DNA of 64,000 bases from Hawksworthiomyces lignivorus (taxonomy: Eukaryota; Ascomycota; Sordariomycetes; Ophiostomatales; Ophiostomataceae), in assembly GCA_002917075.1 (NCBI GenBank), contig NTMA01000034.1, positions 1 to 64,000 on the forward strand. Reading direction: 5' to 3'. Both the position numbers and the translations under genes were made by a program. Shown here one piece after another: positions 54,090-64,000 of the stretch; the first letter of the stretch is position 1; each line of letters opens with the position of its first letter. Below the pieces are notes generated by a model that saw nothing but the letters and a program-made list of their open reading frames with translations, ran no database searches and was not told the origin of the DNA.

Positions 54090-55306
54090 TTATACTGTGC
54101 GGGTTGCCTCGGCATCCTCGTAGGATGCCACCGAGCTGCCGTCATGGACTTCAGATTCTTGCTTCAGCCCGCTCTGGCTCTCGTTGGACTTGATGGAACC
54201 CAGAGGGTATGCGTCGGAAGGTGCGCCCTTGTTCTTCACTAGGGCCGATTGCCGCTGGTAGCCAGCTGCTTCGTCGGTGATCTCGCTGACCGCCCCCGGA
54301 GAAATTCTACGGAGAAGAGGCCGGAGTGTGGCGATACTTGAGCAGAGGATACCCATGTTGAGCTCGATCGTTGTCCACCATGATGTTGGCGCATTGTCCC
54401 ACGTGCCGTCCTGGGAGTTGAGGGCAGACGACAATGTAAACAGGCGAACGATTGAGATAATACAAGTACTGATATACTGTTAGAATAAAAAAAAGAGGGA
54501 ATGTCACTACAACAATGATTCATGGGAGGCAAATAAAACGACTTACAAGAATCCCAATCCGAACAGAGACATGACCAGGGCCTTTTGGCGGAACGGCAGC
54601 CGCAGATTGCGCACCGCGGGGATGGGCACCATGAAGATGACAAAGTCCATAACGATGTTCATGATTGAAGTGAGGAACCAGACAATGACACTCGAGATGC
54701 ACTCGTTGGCTCGGCTGGGAATGAAGAGCGCAACAGGAATGCAGGCGAAGCCCACGAGGAACTCTTGCGTGATACCCCATGCAACCAAGAACAAGATGAG
54801 CCAGAAACAGATTCTGCGAGTTAAATCATCACGGAAAATGCGGCGGTATTGTAGTAAGAAGGAGATTTTGATCACAATTTGGCAGAGATTGTAGAGAACC
54901 TCTCCAGCAAAGAGAGATTTGAGCTGAACAAATATTTCTTCGCTGGTGACGAGCCAGGCATGCCGTCCCAAGCCATTTTCGGCCTGTAGTATGGTTGACG
55001 CAGTGACACCAATGGCCAGAACCTGCCAGATCGTCTGTTAGCATTGGAGATGGTGACATAGAAGACATGAAAGAGAGGCCAACAGCGCCGAGGTCGTTAG
55101 CTACAGGAGTGGAAAGCACGTACTGATGCAATGGCCATAGTGTAGTCATCGATACCGGCTGATCGGACTATAGCGTATCGTGTGTAGAGACGCAGAGTTA
55201 CAACGAGTGTTGAAGCGACGCTGAAGGCAATAGCAGTGCCCACGAGAATGGGCACCCTTGTCTGGGCATCGAGGGCCGGGTCTTGGCCGGCTACGTGTGT
55301 CGACAT
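54090..55306 (-). CDS. Pth11-like/rhodopsin-domain seven-helix membrane protein, 345 aa, 3 exons
   Basis: Exons are 55306-55124, 55022-54547 and 54468-54090. Donors are GTACGT and GTAAGT and acceptors GCAG and TCAG; the frame is continuous (MAIAS-VLAIGV, GLGF-F-TCIISIVRLF). The protein has seven hydrophobic segments and the hallmarks of the fungal rhodopsin-like family to which Pth11-type receptors belong: TLRLYTRY and the GIDDYTMAIA motif at the end of helix 2, NLCQIVIKISFLLQYRRIF, and the DGTWDNAPTSWWTTIELNMGI block before helix 7. The C-terminal tail (about 75 residues) is cytosolic, Ser/Glu-rich and probably phosphorylated. Such proteins are candidate surface or nutrient sensors. The N-terminus lacks a CFEM domain. 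Confidence 0.88.
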
Positions 55307-58300
55307 CTTGTCGTGGGTGTATATGTTAGGATGTAAACTATTTGTAGCAATTGTTGATCACTTCAAAAAGAAGCAATGTCGAGTCGCGTGCTGCCTCTCT
55401 TGTGAACAAAGCGCTGAGAAGGCCCAAATCGTGAGAGGTAGAGAAGTCACCAGAGATGGTTCTTAGCAACAAAGAGTCGCCAATAAATGGCACTCAACGA
55501 AGTCCCAGTGTTCCGAGATGTTGAGTATTGGATGACACCGTTTTCAGTGAATTTGACAAAAAAGAAAGAAAGAAAGGTGATAGATAGAGATCAGACTCCA
55601 CTCGACGACCTGCGCTCTATATGGGATCTTATATCTCGTTTGAAAAAGAATGCAGTTATCAAACCGTTCGGGAGAGAACAGACAATTTGACACAGGCCAC
55701 TTTCTAAACCAGGAGTTGCTAAGAAATATGATGCAAGAAAAGAAAAGAGAGGAGAAAGAAAAAGATTACCGAGGAGGAGGAAGAGAAAGACATAGATTTG
55801 CGCGCGTGCACAAACTTTTTGCAGAGAAACAGATAACGACAGACCAAAGAGCCACCAATTGCAAACATAAGCACGGAAACGCATCAAATAACACGGACAT
55901 CGAAAGTGCAGACTCGAGGGAGTGAATATTGAATGGAGGGGGGGTGTGTCCCTTCATAGAAGTGTTCATGATAGTAGTCTTCATTTTGATATCAACAGGT
56001 GATGCCTTGCATCTGCAGTATGTGCTTTGCCCAAAGCTCTCCTACAGTATAATGTGCCCAGGAACTGGTTCACGGTCAGACGGGGATTTGTTTTACGCTG
56101 ACTCTGGTTTGAGCAACGCCTTCCCGCTCTTGCGGTTGCCAAGGCTGCGAGCAATCCACTTGCCATATGCAGAGCCAGTCCCAGACCCTCTTCACAATTG
56201 CCATTGTATGCCTTCTGGCCCCCAGACAAGAGGATTCAGCCCTCTGACCTCCACACCAGCGTGGTCTGCTGGGGTCCAAGGGTGAAAGAGAAAGAAGAGT
56301 GACAAAGGCCAAAAGGCAAGATGAACACATACAGAGGTAGCGACGGGAATGACGGAGGCTGCTGTGCGCACATTGTCAATCGCAAGTGTCAACCATGCAT
56401 CGTCTGCTCTTCTCTTGCAAATGTCAAACACGATCGCCATAGATTTTTTTTTGGCGGCCCTCCCGTGTATGGCGATTTTGCGCACAGGCACGACACAGTA
56501 ATTTTCGCCACACTTAATATGAGAGGCGATCTGAGACGGCATAATATAAGTTTTGTGCACGTAGCATTCTGCCTTGTTCGTGTCTCGTCGTGGCTTGGTC
56601 GTTTTGGCAACTCTTGGTCTCTGTTATCCAGAGACGCAGCAGCCGCAAACAACAAAAAAAAAAATACAAGGGACGTATTACACCACTTCGGCGTGCTTTT
56701 AGGGATAAATTCCTTTAATTTTTATTAAGCAGGAATAATTCTATGTATTCTTCTCTCTTCATATTAAATTTCCTTCGCCGTCTCCTTCAACAGGCTGCAA
56801 AAGGGTTAATTTTTAAGCGGGGAAAATGACATCTTTTTTACTATGAATGCATATGATGCATATATCCATGCATGCAGATGCATGTGCTGTGGACGTATGT
56901 GGTGTGCATGTCTGTGAGCAATCCCCCGTGACTATTGTCGCCTTGCGAGCAGACAAGAAAGAGCCGCTTTGACCATCTCTCTGTAGAGCATATTCCTCTC
57001 TCTAAACCTCCATCTATTTTATCGTAGATGACTCGAGAAAGCCGTAGCGACAGCCCACAGTCCCTAGCGCAGCGCACGGTGGGAGGTAAATGACCATGCA
57101 CGGACCGCATGATCTGCGGCAAGGATTCTTCCTAGCAAAATATCAACGGCACTTGGGCATTGCACGTTTTTGCTATGTGCATGTTGGCCTTTCCGCACTG
57201 TGCTGACGAACATCCGTCCATGTCCCCATTTCTTAAGGGGTGTGCTACATTTGCATGTTAGCTGTTTGGCTTGTGTCCATACGCCCAACAAGATGGCTAC
57301 GAGAAAGGATCAAACAATTTTGGGAAAGGAAAAGATATCTTTTCATAGTCGTATGTCATGATTTGGTGTTGATTTTGTTCCTTTCGACAATAGCCCCTAC
57401 GAACACGTCAGCTCTCTGGGTTACAAGGTAGAAGACCTGATAGATTCTCTTATTCGAAACATGAAAAGTCGGACGATCTGTTTTATGCCAAGACTGTTGT
57501 TCTTCGCCTCGTGTATCTGTCGTTGTTTTTGTTCATCATCGCCCATCTTCGCCCATCTTCGCCCATCTCTGGCTTGGCTCTCGTAAGACCCTGGCTCTGT
57601 TCGTCTCTCGTCTTCTTCGGTGATTCATGCTTTCGTGAAGATCTCTCGAAATCTGTCTTAGTGCAGTAAGGCAAAAGAGAGACCTGTGGGGTTGAAAGTG
57701 TTCTCCAACCCAGATCCAACTTTCTTTGTCTTCTCAATCCGGCAAAATCGGCTCCTCAAGTCACAGCAAGATCCCGTATTCCTGTCAGCTGTCACATAAA
57801 AAAGAACAATTCCATATCTCCGAAGAATCTTCTCAAGTCAGAGAACTCTCAGTAGAAAAATGTAAAATAAGAGGTAAACCAAAGCTGTGAGAGTGTTGTG
57901 TAGCTGGCTGTTGCCAGGCGTTTCTTAATTCCTTTTGTTTAGAGCCGACCCTATTGAGACCCTGCCGCGTGTTCCTCTAAAACAACCTGAGCGGCATACT
58001 TCTCCTTGTGTATGTGTATTCTCAAAATGGAACAGCATCCATGAGCTTGACAGTAACATCTCCGGCAAGACAAGATCTTATTCCGTATTGAACGTCCTCC
58101 CAGGTCTCCTAATCTCAACTACGAAGAGATCAACTTCAAATCAGACGAACTAGGCACGTTCCTGTTGCGTCTTGCGCACTATTGAGCTCATTTTTGCTTT
58201 ATTCTTTCTGCATTATGACAACTATAGTATTTGAAATCTACTATCCTTTCTTATCCCTCTTCTTGATATCTCCCACCGCCCTGCCGCAGACTTGTAGATC

Positions 58301-59388
58301 TGGGACCGCATATATTGGTTCCGATTGAGGCGTGCGTACAATTCTTCTAAATCATTCCGATGTACAAAGAGTTTCCGGAGAATTCGCTCCTCTATTTGCA
58401 CAAAGTGGGGGTAGGAAAGAGCCGTTTTTCCGTTCTTACAAAACAAGTCCATTGCGCACCATGAAGGTCAAACAACCTCACTCCTCGTTCTAAGACCAAT
58501 CTCATGTTGCAGATTGGAAGTTCTTGCTCATTTTCTGAGGTAATATGATTTTTTCCAGCCACGCAGGAAATAACCAAGCTCAAGACATGTGGCGTCACCG
58601 GCATTTCAAGATCGGAAGAGTCCCCTAGTCCCCAACAAGGGAGCAATGTGTACGAGCCATGACGCCGTAAAGCTTTTACGGGGACAGCGTGGTAATTAAA
58701 TAAGCGACGCCAGGAGCTGCTTTCCTTTGGCCGAATATGCGAAGATTCTACCTTTCCGCAAGCCGAAGGAAGTTCAACTTTTCTGAGGCTCTTTGATAAA
58801 AGGATGGCCTTTCTTGCTTTGGCACTGGTCTCAAGACCAGTGCAGCCAACTGCCTTCAAACTCGTCCCCCTCTCCTGGGCCAAATAAAGAACATTATATA
58901 ATAAATTATGCCCTATGAATACTTAAAAGTTAAAATAAATAAAAAAAATAAAAAAAAGGGCAACTTGTAAATGCTTTAGGTTAGTATATGCTGCTCAGAG
59001 ACCCAGTGTGGCCGGCTCACAGCTTGGACATCAAGTTAGATTGAAAATAAGTAGACTGAGAATATCGCCATCCGAAATTCTTCGAACAGTGTATATACCT
59101 AACCAGAGCATCCTGGTCTTTTTTGGCGTTCATGATCTTCTGGGTTTTTTAATTTACTGGATCTGCCAGCTTTGTTTTAACAACAAACTACATCCCTCAT
59201 ACCTGCAATGGAAAACGTTATCGAAAGTATACAGGAAAGTTTGGAAAACTTCCAAATATGTCTTGAGATTACAGTTCATCATATTTGCCTTGGCTTCATT
59301 CAATATATTGCGCAGACTTTGACCTCTCTTCATTTCCGCTATTGGCAAATGGACATATGTTGCAGCATATCCCGATATGGTTCCTAGC
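55307..59388. other. Long gene-poor region
   Basis: About 4.1 kb without a gene I can support. The longest frames are on the minus strand at 58392-58883 (163 aa) and 58222-58452 (76 aa). They have no recognisable motif and no clear splice junction between them. The region also holds a 22-bp palindrome (58822-58843), a cluster of ATGCAT words (about 56846-56886), and three tandem CGCCCATCTT-like units (about 57540-57568). Confidence 0.45.
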
Positions 59389-60965
59389 TCACCACTCATG
59401 CCAAACTGATTGTAGACACTCCTTATCACTAATATTCCGGATCTCGGTCTCTTTATCGCAGGAGGCTGTCACAGGCCATAAATATTTTTCTGAGGCCACG
59501 TTGCCTTGTTGGAGAGGTCCGTTGTGTTGCTGATAAATTGAAGACGTGTTTGATATATCAGTATCGAATCCATGAGTGCGAGATGTCATGTAGGCCGAGA
59601 AAAGATCCGCAGTGTCTTTCGATTGCTCTTTTTTATCCTTTTCGATAATTTTATTCTCTTGGATTTCTTCGCACGCATTGTCGGAGCCGTAAAGTTTTGC
59701 ACCTTGTTCACCCTCCGTATGTTCGACAGCGTGCTCCCAGTCCTTTGCACATGGATTGAAGACAAAATCAGTATCGCCATCCTGATCAATTTCTTTCCAC
59801 CCTCCCTCCTCTACTTTGTAGTCTTCTTGCGGCTCCTCATAATTCACCCACCAAGGCTCCCCCTCTTCCTCTTGGTCTTGGCTCTCAAAGCTCCAGTTTT
59901 TTTCATCCTCGGCCCATCCACACCAGCCATCCCAGCCATTCCAGATATTAGACTCTTCTACAACCCCACTGGAGGTGCCAGCACCGCTGAAAGCTTGGGA
60001 ACGCCAGAGGCTACACAGCTCGTGAAGCTTATCTTCTTCACCCACTCGTTGCTTAGATACTTCCTGTATTTCCGCCACGATGCTCTGTGACTCTTCCATT
60101 GTGGCCTCGAGTTTTTTCTGAAGCTGTACTAAGGCAACTTGAAGGTTATTTTGGGACTCTGACAAATCAGTAAGGTGATATCTTCTTTCTTCTGTCAATT
60201 TGGTCGCTGAGGTCTTCTGAGTGGATGAAGATAGAGGTCCAAAAAGCTCGCTAAACCAATCCCTTCCTTCTTCTGTGACTAGAGTCTGCGAAATTGAAGA
60301 CGATTGTAAGAGTGTCCCTTCCTTCTCTGCCTCGAGTTGCTGCATCAGCTCGCGTAGCTGGTGAATGGACTTCCAAGTAGTGTCAATTCGCTCCTCTACC
60401 TGCTCCCTTTTGCCCTCCAACTCTCTAATGGTTACCTGGTGATCACATATGTGCCTGCGCAAATATCGTATTTCTTGCTCAAGCGTACTGTTTCCTTCAT
60501 TTACAGGAGGGGAGCTTGGAGTTTCGGCTCGCTCGGGAGAAACATGTCGTGGCAAGGAAGACGAAGACTCTGATGAGTCTGCCCAATTTTGACTGACGTG
60601 AAATTCGTAGAAAGATTTATGTTGTGCCGTCCGTGGTTTTTTCCCAGGTACTCTTGACGTCGTCGTCGAGTGCCTCTGGCGGTCGTAAAGAGAGCGTTTT
60701 TCGTCGTCTTTAAGGATGGAATACGCTTCTTGGAGCTGGTTGAAGAGTCATGTCAGAACGTTGTGCTTCTAAAGCAAGATAGATAGCCGACAAGAAATAG
60801 AACCTTTTGAAAATCGGCTGTAGCATTTGCGCTTTGTGGATTCTTGTCCGGATGCCTCAACCTGGCCAACCTGCGATAGCTAGCAGTGATTTCGCTCGTA
60901 GTTGCGGTTGGCTCAACACCAAAGATGGCGTAGTAGTCATCTCCTTCCCCTAAAGACAATGTCAT
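59389..60965 (-). CDS. J-domain (DnaJ-like) protein with coiled coil and Trp-rich acidic tail, 502 aa, 2 exons
   Basis: Exon 1 is 60965-60804 and exon 2 60735-59389; the 68-nt intron has donor GTTCTA (weak) and acceptor CCAG. Splicing completes a J domain: [35 protein letters not shown] with the catalytic [26 protein letters not shown] (residues about 8-75). J domains stimulate the ATPase of Hsp70. There is no Gly/Phe or zinc region, so this is a class C (DNAJC) protein. Residues about 130-300 are rich in Glu/Gln/Leu heptads and probably form a coiled coil. Then comes an odd stretch with many Trp in an acidic background ([18 protein letters not shown] and [12 protein letters not shown], about 325-370), and a polar tail. 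Partner and location unknown. Confidence 0.82.
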
Positions 60966-63900
60966 AGTTCAAGAGGTATATGTAACTACACTTATCAGCT
61001 GTTGTCAGCTCAAAAATAGCCAATCTCTCAGACGTGACATGCCACAACACAAACTCAGATATGATTTACGGACAGGTGGTGGGAAATGCGGTCAGAAGTC
61101 ATGATAAAAGAATAGAAATCTTACTCTCTGTGAAATTAGAGTGGATAGATTTGATTTCATTTCGCTCAGTCCTCCTAGAATTAATTAGGATGTTAGAAGG
61201 GGTGCAAGTTCCCTCTGAGTCCTCTGTTTGGAATGATTATCGAGGCTCGTTTGCTTTGGACAACGGCGAGTAAATACATCAAAACATGTTCCTCAGGCAA
61301 CAATTGAGGAACAGCCAGTTGCTTATTTGAAGGGCTTTCTAGATAGAATGGGAAAGAGCGATATGCTATTGATTTCCTTTACAAATCGGCAAGTGCGAGT
61401 ATGGAGGCAGCAGCTTTGAGTTACAGTCCATTCTACCTATTCATGAGAAATTGTGCTTTCTGCAGCAGCAGACCGCTATGAAGCCGACTACAACTAGATC
61501 TTAATTTTGACAAAAGTTTGGAGCAAATTGCATCATGTGGCTTGGAAAACCGTACTGTATCAAGCAACTTACAAGTGCTTACCTTGTCGTGTTTCTGCAG
61601 TATGACGAAGCCATATCTTATTTATTACAAAATGACTGTGCACTTCGTGATATTTTTATCTTGTCAACGCCATATCCAAGTAGCTGCTGTTTTAATTCTT
61701 TTTCATCTCATTTTATTGCTCTGCAAAGAAATGATACTTTTTATAAGCAAGTGGCTTTGTCAATAGTAGATCCATCTTTGTATTTTGAGCAACCCTACTA
61801 CTGCCTGTGTATCTATGACCCAGCTATAGTCCTAATTATTTAATACTCTTCCATTTCTTAATTTTCTTCTACTCCCTTGCATATCTAACCACTTTATTTT
61901 ATGCGTATGTGTAGCAAACGCTGCATATTTTCATTTTCTCGCTGCCTCGCATTTTCTTGCTTCCTCCCTGGCAATATGCGAGGTGGAAGAAGTGCGCGGC
62001 ACTTCGCGCGTAATCGCTTAGTGTAATACTCTGTATTATCATCCGCTACATGGCTGTGTTCCTTTTTAGGAAAGCGCGCTAAGACAAATCTGGTATTTAT
62101 TTTAGAAGCTGGTAAACGCGATCTGTTTTCGTGGAATTTATCTTCCTCGGTGGCGTTCCTGGTGTTTCTCTCGTCGTTTCTCCAGATATATATATACAAT
62201 TTTTACCTAGTACACATATCTGAAGCTGTAAGTAATGTTATCATGGGCTGTCGGTATCGAATCACCGAGGTTGTGTGCTTGCGAAACCACGAGACATGGG
62301 AGCAAGTATGGAGTCTCCCCCCCCCCCCCCCCCCCCCAAAAAATTTTTTTTTTTTATCTCAAAATACACCCGGAGGACCATTTGCTCTATTTTATTTGCG
62401 GGCTGATGCTGATATAATTTCTATCTTGCAACTCAGAGAGTAAACAATAGCCATATGGTCTCGCTACATAAGTCCCTTCTGCTGCGACTTCTATCATAAA
62501 CCGGTATTGAGCGTGCCAGATCTAGTGCAGTCTTTAGTTTTGACAGCGAGAGTGGTTTCCGATGTTCCAGAAAGGTAGTCAAGCAACAACAATACTTAGG
62601 AAACCAGGAAATAAAACTCTTGAAGTTAATTCAAACTCGAAAAAGTTGGTTAAGCAAATACCATGAATGGTACAAGAATAACAAAAGGGCTTGGTACCGG
62701 TTTGGTGATTGTAATCATTCATCTTTCCCGAACAGTTATCAGTTCTGATGGACTTCTGGCTGCCCTGACGTGTTTCAATATATATATGTATATATATAAT
62801 CAATACATCTAACCATATCCAATTTAGATTCTAAGTATCCCTTCATTACCTCTACTCGGCCATATGTGATTCCTGTGACGCTTCTCTTATTTGATATTTT
62901 AGCTGATTGTTCGATATTATTCATTTTGTAGCGTGAATTGATGCTATTGAGCTTTTCTTACTCGAATTTTTCTTCTTCTCTATACAACGTGGTCTTAAGA
63001 AATACCCTGCAATTCTCGTCGTACTGCATCAAGAAATTGATTGTCATCCTAATTAGTAGCTTCAAATAGACAAATAAGTGCTGCCATTAGCTTGACTTCA
63101 ATATTTGGATCTGCTTGCCGTTGAATTCTTTCCGGCAAGCCATTACTGTTCGCCGTGGTCCTGTCGTTATGTTACATTGGTCGTTTATTTCTTTTTCTTA
63201 CTTTGAAAGAACGAAAGAGGATGATGACAGGGAAAACAAGATAAAAATAAAGAACAAAGTCTCAGACTCAATAAAGAGTGGAAGACGTCCATATCTTGGG
63301 AGCTTGGGGTCTCACTCCTCTGGAAAGAAGAACCCTTGTTCTTCGGACTACAAAGCAAGGGAGAAGCAGTTACAAATGTGCAAGTCATTAGGGCTCACCG
63401 GAAGCTTGTGGAGCAAAATTAAAGACTCTATGCGCAGAACATCATATTGTCTCAGCCCCCCCCCAGCCTTGTGCATGTTGAGTACTCACGTGTTATTTCT
63501 GTTCAATATATCCTCAGAGAGGACGACAAGTCGCAAAATCGCCAGCCCCCTTGATTTCCCTTACCTTCGTATTCTTCAGTCTTGATCGGCGATGACTTAC
63601 TCGGGGGGGCCAATACGTCTGCCAATTAATCATTAGATCGCTTCCTCCCCCTCCTTTCACAGCGAACCGCACTCTCCTAGGGTCCTAGTCGTGGTAAGCC
63701 TCTTGCCAAGCCAAAACAACGGGTGCCCAAACCGATGCGCACCGATGAAAGGGGAAAAAAAAGTCATAGGAAATACTGTTACATCTGGATTTGCTCTCGG
63801 ATGACTGAGTAAAGCGTGTGTTGCACTCGACTCTTGGTAAATTTCGTTGGAGGATGCTCTTTGAGTCCGTGTTGAAAGCTTTTCTCTGTTCCTCATTTGC

Positions 63901-64000
63901 TAACCCGAACCTCTATTTCCCAAATTGGGGAGCTGACGTACAAGCACACATCGCACTACTCAAATTTGCTTCCTTCGTTATCCAGTGAGGGTGCTGTATC
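60966..64000. other. Gene-poor right end of the window
   Basis: No gene can be supported. Frames at 61535-61843 (+), 62150-62443 (+) and 63115-63585 (+, 156 aa) have no recognisable motif and a composition like non-coding DNA. Simple sequences include a C run adjoining A and T runs (about 62320-62355) and an (AT)n stretch near 62779-62800. Confidence 0.45.

Noticed and set aside
58222..58883. Minus-strand frames of 163 and 76 codons as one two-exon gene
   Set aside because: No convincing donor/acceptor pair joins them and no motif is recognisable. Possible but unsupported.
63115..63585. 156-codon plus-strand frame
   Set aside because: Composition like non-coding AT-rich DNA, with no signal peptide, domain or splice signals.

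Overview
The window reads as nuclear DNA of a filamentous ascomycete (Pezizomycotina). Genes carry short introns (about 55-150 nt, GT...AG, some with TACTAAC/GCTAAC-like branch sites), exons are GC-rich, intergenic DNA is AT-rich with long homopolymer and CT tracts, and the gene content is typically fungal (SPT10, an Ace2/Swi5-type zinc-finger factor, a Pth11-like receptor, a NACHT-ankyrin STAND protein). Twelve genes are well supported, with several smaller or weaker ones. I assembled exon junctions by hand from splice signals and reading-frame continuity.

Left part (1-12.5 kb), housekeeping: a conserved fungal protein of unknown function (1187-2311, +); the mitochondrial cytochrome oxidase assembly factor COX20 (2908-3593, -); and, divergent from it, the DNA polymerase epsilon catalytic subunit POL2 (4676-11843, +). 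Three GACGCGTC (MluI cell-cycle box) sites lie in the COX20/POL2 intergenic region. A tRNA-Arg(ACG) follows at 12491.

Middle part (12.5-26.3 kb), accessory: an intact NACHT-ankyrin STAND (NLR-like) gene (12882-17361, -), an AT-rich decayed tract followed by the relic of a second STAND gene (19742-20577, +), a tiny three-exon gene (21543-21959, +), a cytochrome P450 with an 11-nt exon (22936-24753, +), and a Gfd2-like DEDD exonuclease whose tail is built from a 60-bp minisatellite (25149-26249, -).

Right-centre part (27-48 kb), housekeeping again: chaperonin subunit CCT7 (+), histone-gene regulator SPT10 (-), mitochondrial ribosomal protein uS2m/MRP4 (-), a CBS/PB1 membrane-anchored protein (-), an Ace2/Swi5-type transcription factor (+) behind a 4.2-kb divergent intergenic region, and arginase (-).

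Right part (48-64 kb), surface and secretion: a small secreted cysteine-rich protein, a possible 117-residue membrane-associated protein, a secreted N-glycosylated protein, a Pth11/rhodopsin-like receptor and a J-domain protein with a Trp-rich acidic tail, separated by long gene-poor stretches. The best candidates for something little described are the STAND gene and its neighbouring relic, the minisatellite exonuclease, the small genes at 21.5, 50.2 and 51.9 kb, and a dispersed intergenic nonamer TACTCCGTA.
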